A DNA stretch of 64,000 nt, from positions 1 through 64,000 of the forward strand of contig JBEKHR010000024.1 of assembly GCA_050012175.1 (NCBI GenBank). The letters are read 5' to 3'. This document shows positions 15,327-23,983 of the stretch, piece after piece. The position numbers and the translations under genes were made by a program. Under the pieces are notes generated by a model. That model saw nothing but the letters and a program-made list of their open reading frames with translations. It was not told the DNA's origin and did not search any database. Within the stretch, counting starts at the first letter, position 1; the number at the start of each line of letters is the position of its first letter. Origin of the DNA: CAVROP01 sp050012175. GTDB lineage: Bacteria; Acidobacteriota; Terriglobia; UBA7540.

Positions 15327-15672
15327 TATTTTCAATAACATTCCCGCTTAAAACTCGTAACTATATTTGTTTTCTACAACATTCCCGGTTTACTCCGGCC
15401 CGTGGAGAGCCGACCCTTTGTTTTCATAGACATTCCCGCCTCGTTCCTTCACTTTTGATAAACTCTTTTTGTCTTTCTCCTGCGACAAATGACTTGTTGT
15501 CCCTTAGAAATCACTGGGTCCCCTGGCCTTTTGGCCCCGCCCGGCGCATGATCGAGAGTGGATTGGGACGTCGGGGCAGCATTGGACCAAACTATTCCAG
15601 GAAGCCACCACCACCTCCTGCACAGCTTCAACTTACCATTCTAGCCTATCATTTTCCGCGTGTCAAGAGACA
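15327..15672 (-). repeat. Triple-phased repeat element, copy A
   Basis: Read on the minus strand: TTGACA (15666-15661), a 17-bp spacer, TAGAAT (15643-15638), about 200 bp of weakly conserved sequence, then three copies of the word CGGGAATGT, four variable bases, GAAAACAAA. The CGGGAATG cores lie at 15438-15431, 15387-15380 and 15346-15339, spaced 51 and 41 bp. Copies at 33805-34188 and 35796-36122 keep exactly these spacings. It may be a promoter driving a non-coding RNA or a transposase-bound end. A 60-codon TTG-initiated frame inside is not conserved in the other copies. Confidence 0.7.
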
Positions 15673-15866
15673 GGGTGTCCATTCTTCGCGGTTCGGACGA
15701 ACCCACGGTAAATGGAAGGTCCGCCTCAGGGGACACGCGCCACCCGCGGCCAAAAAAATTCTCTGTGCACCGCAGGGGGCTTTTTAGGGTTGCAAACGCT
15801 GGGTTTCGAGCTTAAAAATGTCACTGGTGGTCCTGCTCGCAAATGTCGCTAAATCAGGAGGTTCGC

Positions 15867-17000
15867 ATGATGACCAGTCGGCGTGATTATCTGAAGGCGA
15901 TAAGCAAGGGGCTGGCTGCGGCGGTTGTAGCTGAGGGGGCAAAGCCGTTCGCCCTCGCTGCCCGAACCGAGTCGAAAGCCGAAGGCGGCAAGCTGGGGAT
16001 GCCGGGGCTTTACCGAGGCCGAGTGGTCGCGGTCGAGAATCCGGCGGTGCTGGTATCGGGTCAGTACCAGGCCGTGGCGGTTCGCCAGATGATGCGCCGG
16101 GGGATGGTGGAATTGACAGGCGCGGACGGCTGGGTGGATGCTTGGCGGCGCTTTTTCGAGCCGGGGGATGTGGTGGGGATCAAGCTCAGCCCTGTGGGCC
16201 AGCCGCTGGTGAAGTCAGACGCGACGGTGGTGCGCGAGATCATCGCAGGCCTCGAAGCCGCCGGCGTCAAGCCTCAGGATATCGTCGCCTACGACCGCTA
16301 CCGCCGGCAGTTCTACGGGGCCGGATACGACAAGTGGCTGCCCGAGGGCGTCCGGAACTCTTCCGCTGCCGAGGACGGCGACAACATCCAGCAGGCGATC
16401 GCAGGGTACGACCCGGACCACTACATGGAGATGGCGCTGACGCTGCCGGGCTACGACATCGACAACCTCACGGCGCGCCGCTCCTATGCGGCCCGCTTCA
16501 TCACCCGCGAGGTCAACAAGCTGATCAACGTCCCCTGCCTGAAGGACCACCAGTCAGCCGGCATCACGCTGGCGCTCAAGAACCTGTCGCACGGCTTGGT
16601 CAACAACGTCAGCCGCAGCCACGGGACCCAAAGCCTCAACGCTTGTAACGCCTTCATCCCGGCAGTCGTGGCCATGCCCGTGATCCGGAACAAGACCGTC
16701 CTCCATATCCTCGACGGCATCAAGGGTCTCTATCACGGTGGGCCCACCTCGCGCCCGCAGTTCGTTTGGGAGCACAACACGCTCTACTTCGCCACCGACC
16801 CCGTCGCGCTCGACCACATCGGCTGGGATGTGATCGACGCCAAGCGGGTTTCGGTCGGGATGAAAAAGCTGGTGGAAGATACGCCCGATCAGTTCAGCAC
16901 CTTCGTACACCGGCAGCCCGAGCACGTCGAGATCGCAGGCGCTCTGGGGCTGGGCGAGTGGGACCGGACGAAGATAGACGTGCGGCAGTTGAAGTTGTAG
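15867..17000 (+). CDS. Tat-exported DUF362 protein
   Basis: A 377-residue protein begins MMTSRRDYLKAISKGLAAAVVAEGAKPFALAA: a twin-arginine motif (SRRDYLK), a hydrophobic stretch and an ALAA cleavage-like end, so export in folded form is expected. The mature part matches the DUF362 family, whose members are often associated with iron-sulfur domains. Recognisable segments are DVVGIKLSPVGQP, an arginine-rich DRYRRQFYGAG, KLINVPCLKDHQSAGITLALKNLSHGLVNN and ILDGIKGLYHGGP. The molecular function is unknown and no ferredoxin domain is visible here. The start was chosen because AGGAGG at 15857-15862 precedes ATG 15867. It is preceded by element copy A. Confidence 0.8.
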   Translation: MMTSRRDYLKAISKGLAAAVVAEGAKPFALAARTESKAEGGKLGMPGLYRGRVVAVENPAVLVSGQYQAVAVRQMMRRGMVELTGADGWVDAWRRFFEPGDVVGIKLSPVGQPLVKSDATVVREIIAGLEAAGVKPQDIVAYDRYRRQFYGAGYDKWLPEGVRNSSAAEDGDNIQQAIAGYDPDHYMEMALTLPGYDIDNLTARRSYAARFITREVNKLINVPCLKDHQSAGITLALKNLSHGLVNNVSRSHGTQSLNACNAFIPAVVAMPVIRNKTVLHILDGIKGLYHGGPTSRPQFVWEHNTLYFATDPVALDHIGWDVIDAKRVSVGMKKLVEDTPDQFSTFVHRQPEHVEIAGALGLGEWDRTKIDVRQLKL

Positions 17001-17224
17001 CCGATCATCCTACCGGCCCTGTTCCGATTCGCGCTCCGCGGAATGCCAAACGAAGTCAGCCGTGCGCGGTGCGGAGAAGGAAGAGAGCAATTCAATTTGA
17101 AATTCAAAATTGCCCTAGCCCCAGGCGGCGCTTTTCAACGGTTCAATGGATCAGCGGTTCAATGAATAAATGCTCATTTGCCGCTGGCCCCGCCTTGCAA
17201 TGACTCAACGGATCAGTGGGTTCA

Positions 17225-17395
17225 AACCGAATTCGGAAGTTAGCGTGGGTGCGATGTGTATCTTGTAGGGGCACAGCGCGCTGTGCCCCTACGCCCGGCC
17301 CCGCACCATTTTGTTCCTCCGGCATCCGCGTCGAACGGGCCTCGAATCAAGTGATTCGGTTCGAACGGCGGCTGCCAACCTTCTGAATTCGGGTT
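17225..17395 (-). repeat. MITE-like element, family 1, copy 2
   Basis: Inverted copy of 274-443. Ends are AACCGAATTCGGAAG (17225-17239) and CTTCTGAATTCGGGTT (17380-17395), with the same perfect 28-bp palindrome at 17265-17292. The surrounding 17001-17533 gap also carries degenerate GGTTCAATGAAT/GGATCAGCGG words (17140-17220, 17390-17425) and no gene that I can support. Confidence 0.75.
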
Positions 17396-17533
17396 CAATG
17401 AATCCATGACTCATTAAGCCGTTCCAGCAAGTTAGAGAGGCACTGCTGGAAAGACACCCCGGTCCTCGCCGGGCCGGAGGCGAATGGCACGGTCAATGTC
17501 GACCTTTGGGGTTCGCAATCTATTTTGGCTTCG

Positions 17534-17749
17534 CTATGCCGATGAGTGCGGCACAGAAGGGTCTGGCTTCTTCATGGGAGGCAATACCAGCATACCCTGC
17601 GCGCGCTGAGATTTTTCCGAGGCTGCACTGAACCCTTTTGACTTGCGCCAGCGCGAAAACTCCTGGCAGTACTTGGCCAGTTCCTGGGCAGCGAGTTTAT
17701 GAGCAAATTCCTGTTCAGGGGACAAATGAGGAAGAGAGTCCAACGTCAT
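17534..17749 (-). CDS. Small hypothetical protein
   Basis: A 71-residue product begins MTLDSLPHLSPEQEFAHKLAAQELAKYCQ. ATG 17749 is preceded by a GTGGAGG ribosome-binding-like sequence, which is why the 22-residue upstream extension was dropped. The first 45 residues form one or two amphipathic helices and the tail is Pro/Ser-rich. No family is recognised. It lies between a MITE and a divergent membrane-protein gene. Coding status rests on the ribosome-binding site and helical composition only. Confidence 0.4.
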   Translation of the reverse strand: MTLDSLPHLSPEQEFAHKLAAQELAKYCQEFSRWRKSKGFSAASEKSQRAQGMLVLPPMKKPDPSVPHSSA

Positions 17750-18032
17750 GTGTACCTCCACGGGAAGAAGCATTATACCATCGAGCCCTGAGTCAAGTGA
17801 GTTGCGACACCTCACAGTTTCACGGTCGATGGACCTTTTGGCATGGAAACGGGATTAATGTCAACGGAAACCACCGCGTGGGGGGCTGATTTCTCGAGGC
17901 GCTGGACTGTTGCGGCACGTCCTGGATCAATCGCCTTTCAACCCAGTGGGTTACAACACGCGGTGCTCTTCAACTTCGAGATTCGGGATGAAGGGGGCTT
18001 ACCTTGCCCGCCGCCGGGTTTTGCGAAGCGAG

Positions 18033-19451
18033 ATGGTTTTATCCTACAATGTTTCAATCGCAGGTATTCTGGACGTGGTTTTGCTACGTGGTCTACTCAT
18101 CCTCGGCCTGATCGGGCTCAATGCGTTTTTCGCCGCCACCGAATACGCGCTCCTGAGCGTGAGACGGACACGCATCGAGCAACTGGTGCGGGGAGGTGAT
18201 CCTCGCGCGCGCCTTGTTCAGGTCCTGCTGGCGGATATCGGCTCTCTTATCTCAGGTACGCAACTTGGCGTGACAGTCGTCAGCCTGCTGATGGGCTGGC
18301 TTGGGGAGGGGTTCATCGCGGCGGCCCTCCAGCATCTGGTGGGCACCGGACTCCATGGGCATGCCTCCGTTGTAGTGGTGCACTCGATTGCTTCGGCCTG
18401 TGCCTTTGTGCTCATCACTGTTTTTCTCATGGTGCTTGGCGAGCTGGTTCCGAAAGCGGTTGCGTATGACCATGCCGAGATGGTTTCCTTGGTTGTCGCC
18501 CGGCCTATGCTCATTTTCCTGAGGCTAAGCCGTTACGCCGTGGGAGCTCTGGTGGGAATGTCGAACGCCGTTTTGGGCGCACTTGGCCGTTCTCCCTTGC
18601 GGGGTTATAGGCCGCTTCCCACGCCGGAAGAAGTGAAACTCATTGTGTCGTCGATCCGCAAGCACGGGCTGCTGCGGGAAGAACAAGAGGATATCATCCA
18701 CACGGTCTTTGACCTGGACCGTATTCTGGTTCGGGAGATCATGGTGCCCTGGACCAGGATCACTTGCCTGCCGCTTACCCAGGACCTCAGGCTCCTGCTC
18801 GACCGAATCGTGAAAGACCAACACTCGCGGGTGCCGATTTATGAAGGATCGCCGGACCATGTGGTGGGCATTCTTTACACCAAGGACCTGCTGAGGGTGG
18901 TTTCGGAGCGACTGAAGAGCGGCGTGCCATTGCAGGTGCCCATGGATTTGCGCCCCATACTCCGCCAACCCATGATCGTCCCCGAGGCCAAGCCTCTCAG
19001 CCAGGTACTCGAGGAGGCGCGGAAACATCATTCTCACCTGGCCTTGGTGGTTGACGAATTCGGCACCTACGTTGGCCTGGTGACCGTCGAGGACGTGTTG
19101 GAACAACTCGTGGGCGAAATCCGTGACGAGTACGACCAGGACGAGCAAGCCATCCACCAGGTCAGCGGCAACGTGCTCCTAATGGACGCGTCGATCAACC
19201 TTAGGGAACTGGCGAATGACTACGAGATTGTCCTGCCCCGTGGAGTTGGATATGAAACGCTGGCCGGGTTTGTGCTTTCCCTTTTGAGGGTAATCCCCAA
19301 AGGCGGCGAGAGCATCGCTTATGAAGGCCGCCGATTCACAGTGGCTGAGATGGACGGCCGGCGTGTGGCGAAAGTCAGAATTGAGAAACTCCCCATTACC
19401 CCTCCTCAAGCCCGCCCGGCCTCTGGACGACCGCCTATTCAGGCTTCGTGA
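18033..19451 (+). CDS. CNNM/CBS-domain membrane protein (hemolysin C / CorC family, UPF0053)
   Basis: The 472-residue protein has the family order. A DUF21/CNNM transmembrane domain comes first (about residues 1-190; LLRGLLILGLIGLNAFFAATEYALLSVRRTRIEQL, then helices around LISGTQLGVTVVSLLMGWLGEG and SACAFVLITVFLMVLGELVPK). Two CBS domains follow (about 205-330; VREIMVPWTRITCLP and LALVVDEFGTYVGLVTVEDVLEQLVGEI), then a C-terminal CorC_HlyC domain (about 345-425). Relatives take part in Mg2+/Co2+ efflux or its regulation. The name hemolysin is historical. The start at ATG 18033 was chosen because the protein then begins at the first membrane helix. The 120-codon upstream extension has spacer composition. 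Confidence 0.9.
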   Translation: MVLSYNVSIAGILDVVLLRGLLILGLIGLNAFFAATEYALLSVRRTRIEQLVRGGDPRARLVQVLLADIGSLISGTQLGVTVVSLLMGWLGEGFIAAALQHLVGTGLHGHASVVVVHSIASACAFVLITVFLMVLGELVPKAVAYDHAEMVSLVVARPMLIFLRLSRYAVGALVGMSNAVLGALGRSPLRGYRPLPTPEEVKLIVSSIRKHGLLREEQEDIIHTVFDLDRILVREIMVPWTRITCLPLTQDLRLLLDRIVKDQHSRVPIYEGSPDHVVGILYTKDLLRVVSERLKSGVPLQVPMDLRPILRQPMIVPEAKPLSQVLEEARKHHSHLALVVDEFGTYVGLVTVEDVLEQLVGEIRDEYDQDEQAIHQVSGNVLLMDASINLRELANDYEIVLPRGVGYETLAGFVLSLLRVIPKGGESIAYEGRRFTVAEMDGRRVAKVRIEKLPITPPQARPASGRPPIQAS

Positions 19452-19509
19452 AGTGGTTGTGGAAACAATCGCCTTGCCCTTCCCAATCCCGGCGTGACGG
19501 GGCGCAAGC

Positions 19510-19600
19510 GAGCGACCCCCTCACCCGGCCCGCCCCGGCTGAAGAAAACGCCGGCGGCGGGCCACCCTCTCCCCCAAGTGGGAGAGGGCCTGGAGTTTCT
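19510..19600. repeat. CCCTCACCC / CCCTCTCCCCC spacer repeat
   Basis: Same block as at 2418-2585: CCCCCTCACCCGGCCC, a CGGCTGAAGAAAACGCCGG centre, CCACCCTCTCCCCC and inverted GGGAGAGGG. It lies between convergent genes and can fold, so it could double as a bidirectional terminator. Confidence 0.6.
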
Positions 19601-19611
19601 AAGAATCCGGG

Positions 19612-20460
19612 TTAAGCAGGGAGTGCGCCACCGATAACCACGCCCACATCGACGCCCCGGTTTGCATTCAGAATCTTGGCGGCAGAGCCGCGGTTGACGC
19701 AGATTTCAATGAATCCGGAACTCCCTACCATGGCAAAAAGCTCCGAGGGCCTGCCCATCGAGTAGGCCAAATTGAGGCGGGTAATTTCCTGGTGGTTGAC
19801 AATTATTTTGAAAGGCGGAGGGTTCTCCGAAAACAATTCCGGGACGTCTTCCGGACTGATATTGGTGATGAGGTTTCCAAACGAGTCCACCTTTAAGGTC
19901 ATGCCTTTGACCAGATTCTCGCTCACCCGTTTGGGTTTCGGGGAACTGAACTGCGTGTAGTCAGTGATCGGGTCGCCGAATTTTTCCACTTCCACCCCTT
20001 TGCTCAACCAGCCGGCGACAGGTGCGAAGATATCGCGGCCGTGGAAAGTGTTACTGACGGGATTCAGGAAATAATGATCGGCGGTGACGTGCCAGACCTT
20101 GACACTCTCCTCGCGCGTGAAAAGCAGTGAAAGGACCCCGTTGTCAGGCGCCACGAATCTGTATTGCCCGGCACGAGCCAGGATTGGCCGTCGCGCCGTT
20201 CCCACTCCAGGGTCCACGACAACCAGATGGATAGTACCGCTGGGGAAGTACCTGTAGCTCTGGACCAGTGCGTACGCGGCCTCAAAAATATCGTAGGGAG
20301 AGACATGGTGGCAGATGTCCACAATCTGAACCTCGGGGTTGATGTTGAGGATAACACCCTTCATCGTCCCCACATAGTGGTCCGCCGTTCCGAAGTCTGT
20401 TATTAGAGTGATGATAGGTCTGCGAGGCAAGACTCCTCCTGCTTTCGAGCAATGTATCAT
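19612..20460 (-). CDS. SAM hydrolase / hydroxide adenosyltransferase (DUF62)
   Basis: A 282-residue member of the fluorinase-like SAM-dependent family. Archaeal and bacterial relatives hydrolyse S-adenosylmethionine to adenosine and methionine instead of halogenating it. The N-terminal motif ITLITDFGTADHYVGTMKGVI carries the SAM-binding aspartate, followed by HHVSPYDIFEAAYAL, VVVDPGVGTARRPI and FVAPDNGVLSLL. The second domain contains FGNLITNIS. The physiological role is not known. It overlaps the upstream aldo/keto reductase by ATGA, so the two are coupled. Confidence 0.9.
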   Translation of the reverse strand: MIHCSKAGGVLPRRPIITLITDFGTADHYVGTMKGVILNINPEVQIVDICHHVSPYDIFEAAYALVQSYRYFPSGTIHLVVVDPGVGTARRPILARAGQYRFVAPDNGVLSLLFTREESVKVWHVTADHYFLNPVSNTFHGRDIFAPVAGWLSKGVEVEKFGDPITDYTQFSSPKPKRVSENLVKGMTLKVDSFGNLITNISPEDVPELFSENPPPFKIIVNHQEITRLNLAYSMGRPSELFAMVGSSGFIEICVNRGSAAKILNANRGVDVGVVIGGALPA

Positions 20461-21566
20461 GTCCCCTGTAAAATGGCGCGGAATTGTTCGAGCGTCATGG
20501 GTGCGGTTGCGGCCGTGCCCAGATTCTCTTGCACGTGTTCGAGATTGCTCATGCCCACCAGAGCGCAGGTAATGCCGGGCGTGGATCGAACAAACTGGAG
20601 GGCGCGTTGTGCGTCCGTTCGCATCCCCGGAAACCAGCTTCGAGACTCCGGCGGCAATCCTTGGGTGAGTTGGCCTTGAAGGAGGCTGGCGCTCGCGAAC
20701 ACCATTAATCCGTGTGCCCTGGCCACCTGTAAGAGGGGGGCCAGCTTCCGGCCCGCCGGCTGGGTGCTTGCCATGCGTGCCTCCAGCATGGCGAGGTTGA
20801 AAGGCAACTGGAGGGCGCGAAAGTGATGCTCTTTGCCTCCCACTTCCTCTGCTAAACGCAGAACGTCGGTCAACGAAAGGGCTTCGACCGAAGGCGGACC
20901 TACTCGGTAGGCGTTCCAGGTTGCCGTCCCGTACCTCCGTATTTTGCCTTCCGCCACGGCCATCTCGAGCGCCGAAAAGGCCGCCTTTAACCGGCGGAAG
21001 AATTCCTCGCGGCCCACTTGGCTCAGTTGCGTCTCCGGGTTGTGAACGTAGTAGATGTCCAATGTCTCGACGCCGAGGTTCCGGCGGCTGGCGTCAATCT
21101 GGTTTTCCAGGTACTTGGGGGAGATGACATGGCAGCCGGCAACAACCTCCTCCATGCGGATGATGCCGGGGTCCAAGAGTTTCTCCTGGAAATAGGCAGA
21201 AGGGTCCGGCGGTTCTTCGCTGTCGAAGGTCAGGAACCCGCCCTTGGTGGCCAGGACGACTTCGTCGCGCCGGACTTCGCCGGAGGAAATCAGTGCTGCC
21301 AGCGCCTGGGCGATGGCGCGTTCGCTCCGCTGCTGCCTGTAGTTGATGGCCGAATCGATGACGTTGACCCCCATCAACACCGCTCGCGTGACGGCCTCTC
21401 TGTAACGTGCATCGCAAGCGGCGGTGGGCTCCCCGAGGTAGGTGCCGATGCCGATGGAGGAAATCCAGAGACCTTGCGCCTCGCGGATATGCCCCGGCAG
21501 GCGCGCCGCAAATCGCTCGCGAAAGCGCGCCGTACCTTCCGCCGTGGCGAAACCTGGAATCAGCAT
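20457..21566 (-). CDS. Aldo/keto reductase
   Basis: A 369-residue NADPH-dependent oxidoreductase with the AKR TIM-barrel. The catalytic tetrad appears as Asp and Tyr in NVIDSAINYRQQRSERAI, Lys in VVLATKGG, and His in YYVHNPETQ. A C-terminal TPGITCALVGMSNLEHVQENL matches the AKR cofactor loop. The protein has an insertion of about 40 residues after the lysine motif (FLTFDSEEPPDPSAYFQ) compared with the usual 320-330. The substrate is unknown. It is first gene of a two-gene unit with the SAM hydrolase. Confidence 0.9.
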   Translation of the reverse strand: MLIPGFATAEGTARFRERFAARLPGHIREAQGLWISSIGIGTYLGEPTAACDARYREAVTRAVLMGVNVIDSAINYRQQRSERAIAQALAALISSGEVRRDEVVLATKGGFLTFDSEEPPDPSAYFQEKLLDPGIIRMEEVVAGCHVISPKYLENQIDASRRNLGVETLDIYYVHNPETQLSQVGREEFFRRLKAAFSALEMAVAEGKIRRYGTATWNAYRVGPPSVEALSLTDVLRLAEEVGGKEHHFRALQLPFNLAMLEARMASTQPAGRKLAPLLQVARAHGLMVFASASLLQGQLTQGLPPESRSWFPGMRTDAQRALQFVRSTPGITCALVGMSNLEHVQENLGTAATAPMTLEQFRAILQGT

Positions 21567-21668
21567 GAAGTCAGAATCCGGCCCAAGAGCCTACCCCTTT
21601 TCTAACCCGGAACTCTTGAAAAAACAAGCACAAGAAAGGCGCACCTGTAATCCCTCGATTTCGCGTGG

Positions 21669-21765
21669 TGTAGCGCCGCCCTTTAGAGCCTGCCCTGATC
21701 CCGCAGTCGCGGGAGAAGGGGCGGCACCTGCCGGGCTAAAGCCCGGCGCTACTCGGGGTCCAAGG
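21669..21765. repeat. GTAGCGCCG hairpin repeat
   Basis: Starts TGTAGCGCCGCCCTTTAGAG and ends GGGCTAAAGCCCGGCGCTAC, forming imperfect dyads, with an internal stem GATCCCGCAGTCGCGGGA. A GGCGCTAC fragment recurs at 63886-63895. Located 5 bp from the uspA stop on the opposite strand, so it may serve as its terminator. Confidence 0.5.
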
Positions 21766-21769
21766 CTGG

Positions 21770-22198
21770 TCAGTCCGGGCTGGCCTTAACCAGGAAAATC
21801 GGGATCTCGCTTTCGTGCCGAACCTTGGTGATGGTGGTCCCGTGGATCAGATCGTCAATCCTCTTGTGTCCGTGGGCCGCCATGGCGATGAGATCGCAAT
21901 GATCTCCGCGGGCGGTCTTCAGAATCGCGCGGGCCGGCTCGCCCCGTTCGTGGCGCGCGGTCACCCGGAAACCTTCTTCCCGCAGCTTCTGCGCCACGCT
22001 CTCCAGATACTCGCGGTCCTCCTTCATCTCCTGTGAGTCCGAGAGATTCAGGTTATCCTGCCACTGCGCCGCCCAACCGGTCGATACGTGGAGCAGCAGA
22101 ATCTCCGCCTGGGCGAGTTTCGCCAGTTCCTTCACCTGCGGCAAAAGCACGTTGTCGGCTTTGCTGTGATCGAGAGCTACGAGAATCTTCTTGAACAT
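21770..22198 (-). CDS. Universal stress protein UspA family
   Basis: A 142-residue single-domain Usp. The signature IFKKILVALDHSKADNVLLPQ lies at the start, EILLLHVSTG marks the second strand, and CDLIAMAAHGHKRIDDLIHGTTITKVRHESEIPIFLVK holds the ATP-binding G-x2-G-x9-G(S/T)-like loop, here with HGHKRIDDLIHGTT. Binding of ATP is likely but not certain. It lies 12 bp downstream of the Nramp transporter on the same strand, so both are probably one transcript. Confidence 0.9.
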   Translation of the reverse strand: MFKKILVALDHSKADNVLLPQVKELAKLAQAEILLLHVSTGWAAQWQDNLNLSDSQEMKEDREYLESVAQKLREEGFRVTARHERGEPARAILKTARGDHCDLIAMAAHGHKRIDDLIHGTTITKVRHESEIPIFLVKASPD

Positions 22199-22210
22199 GA
22201 TGACGCCTGC

Positions 22211-23551
22211 CTAGCTGGCCCAGCTTTTGACGGTCAGGACCAGGAGATACGCATTCAAGATAGCAATAATCCCCGCCACCATCCAGGCGAGGGTCTTGAG
22301 CCAGAGCGGGTTTACGAATTCGCCCATTCTTGCTCGGTTGCTTGTGAACTGAACCAGGGGAAAAACCGCAAAGGAGAGTTGCAGACTCAAGATGACCTGG
22401 CTGAAGATCAGAAGCTGTGCCGTTCCCCGATGTCCGAAAAACGCCACGGCGATAATCGCGGGAATAATAGCCAGGAGCCGCGTAATCAGCCGCCTCAGCC
22501 AGGGCGCCAGACGGAGGTTCAAGAATCCCTCCATCACGATTTGCCCAGCCAGTGTTCCGGTCAGCGTGGAGTTCTGGCCGGAACAAAGCAGGGCTATGGC
22601 AAAGAGTACGCTGGCCATTTGCGTCCCGAGCAGCGGCGCCAGGGTGTAGTAAGCATCCTGGATTTCTGCCACTTGGTTCAACCCGTGGCGGTAGAACGTG
22701 CCGGCCGCCATGATGAGAATCGCCGCGTTAATGAAGAAAGCAAAGTTGAGCGCCACGACGTAATCCAGCAGGTTAAATCGCAGCGCGGTTCGTATTCCCT
22801 CCCGGCTCCGCGCGATCGCCCGCGTCTGGACCAGCGAGGAATGGAGGTAAAGGTTGTGGGGCATCACCGTTGCGCCCATCATCCCGATGGCAATGTAGAG
22901 CATCTCGTGGTTGGTCAAAAGCTCTGGAGTGGGAATAAGGCCTTTCCCGATTTCGACCAAATTTGGTTTTACCAGGAGAATCTCCACCAGGTAGCAGACA
23001 CCAATCGTCCCGATGAGGGCCACCACCAGGGCTTCGAGGTACCGGAACCCCTTGTTCTGAAGATAAAGGATCGCCAGGACATCGAGCGCCGTCAGGCAGA
23101 CGCCGATCAAGAGCGGGATATGGAAGAGCAAGTTGAGCGCGATGGCCGACCCGATCACCTCCGCCAGGTCGCAGGCGGCGATGGCAATTTCACACAGCAC
23201 CCATAGGAACAGGCTGGTTTTCCGCGAATAATAGCTACGGCAGGCCTGCGCGAGGTCGAGTTGCGTGACGATGCCCAGCCGCGCGGCAAGCGCCTGGACC
23301 AGGATCGCCATCAGGTTGGACATGAAGAGGACGAAGATGAGCTGGTAGGCAAACCGCGACCCCCCAGCTATATCCGTGGCCCAGTTCCCGGGGTCCATGT
23401 ACCCCACGGCTACCAGGAAGCCCGGCCCGGAAAAGGCCAGCACTTTTCTCCAGAAGGCCGCTCCGGTGGGAATGCCCACCGTCCTGTGGACCTCAGGGAG
23501 AGAGGGCATAGCGGGTGAGCGGTGATCTGAGGTTAGGTGCGGTTCGTCCAT
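22211..23551 (-). CDS. Nramp family divalent metal transporter
   Basis: A 446-residue proton-coupled transporter for Mn2+/Fe2+. The metal-binding unwound helix 1 motif is present as GYMDPGNWATDIAGG, and the partner motif of helix 6 as MMGATVMPHNLYLHSSLVQTR. About eleven hydrophobic helices are visible. Length and motifs match MntH-type proteins. An upstream manganese riboswitch or MntR box was looked for and not found. The gene leads a unit with uspA. The 5' spacer contains a large hairpin repeat at 23776-23892. Confidence 0.9.
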   Translation of the reverse strand: MDEPHLTSDHRSPAMPSLPEVHRTVGIPTGAAFWRKVLAFSGPGFLVAVGYMDPGNWATDIAGGSRFAYQLIFVLFMSNLMAILVQALAARLGIVTQLDLAQACRSYYSRKTSLFLWVLCEIAIAACDLAEVIGSAIALNLLFHIPLLIGVCLTALDVLAILYLQNKGFRYLEALVVALIGTIGVCYLVEILLVKPNLVEIGKGLIPTPELLTNHEMLYIAIGMMGATVMPHNLYLHSSLVQTRAIARSREGIRTALRFNLLDYVVALNFAFFINAAILIMAAGTFYRHGLNQVAEIQDAYYTLAPLLGTQMASVLFAIALLCSGQNSTLTGTLAGQIVMEGFLNLRLAPWLRRLITRLLAIIPAIIAVAFFGHRGTAQLLIFSQVILSLQLSFAVFPLVQFTSNRARMGEFVNPLWLKTLAWMVAGIIAILNAYLLVLTVKSWAS

Positions 23552-23775
23552 CGGTCGCTAAGTATAGCTGAGTTCCAGTTTCCTGATGAGGTCCCCGCTT
23601 CGTGCTTTTTGAGAAGGAACCTGGCGAGACGGATGGGCCCAGAACCACCCGCAAAGTCGGGGGGCAATTCAGGCATTGGCAAGTTGTACCGTAAGGGCAT
23701 TTGACATCCTCGGTCTAAATGATGCTAAAGCATGTCCACGCCGGAGGGGGCGGTTGGGTGTGGCCGAAGCGATGC

Positions 23776-23892
23776 CTGGAGTGCGGCAGCTTGCTGCCGC
23801 TTTCGCTCAGGCCAGCTTGCTGGCCGTGCTTGGACCGGGGAGGCGCGAGCAAGCTCGCAGGAGCAAAGCGGCAGCAAGCTGCCGCACTCCAG
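23776..23892. repeat. Long inverted repeat
   Basis: An arm of 33 bp beginning CTGGAGTGCGGCAGCTTGC (23776-23808) is matched by a near-perfect inverse at 23861-23892, differing by one inserted base. The centre holds a second dyad (GGCCAGCTTGCTGGCC). The block sits in the 433-bp gap between ftcD and the Nramp gene. The rest of the gap shows no gene, and 23935-24000 is word repeat (TTCTGACTCCTGACTTC, CACTTGTCACTCGTCAC). Confidence 0.65.
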
Positions 23893-23983
23893 AGTCTCGG
23901 CTCCGTCGCCCTGTGATACTGCCGGCTACCTTGTTGTCTTCTGACTCCTGACTTCTGACTCCTGCTCGTCCCGCCGCGGCGGG

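Noticed and set aside
15449..15631. 60-codon TTG-initiated frame inside element copy A
   Set aside because: Not conserved in copies B and C, where the corresponding region has different length and stops.
23552..23720. Manganese riboswitch or MntR site upstream of the Nramp gene
   Set aside because: No yybP-ykoY-like conserved loops and no clear inverted operator could be found.
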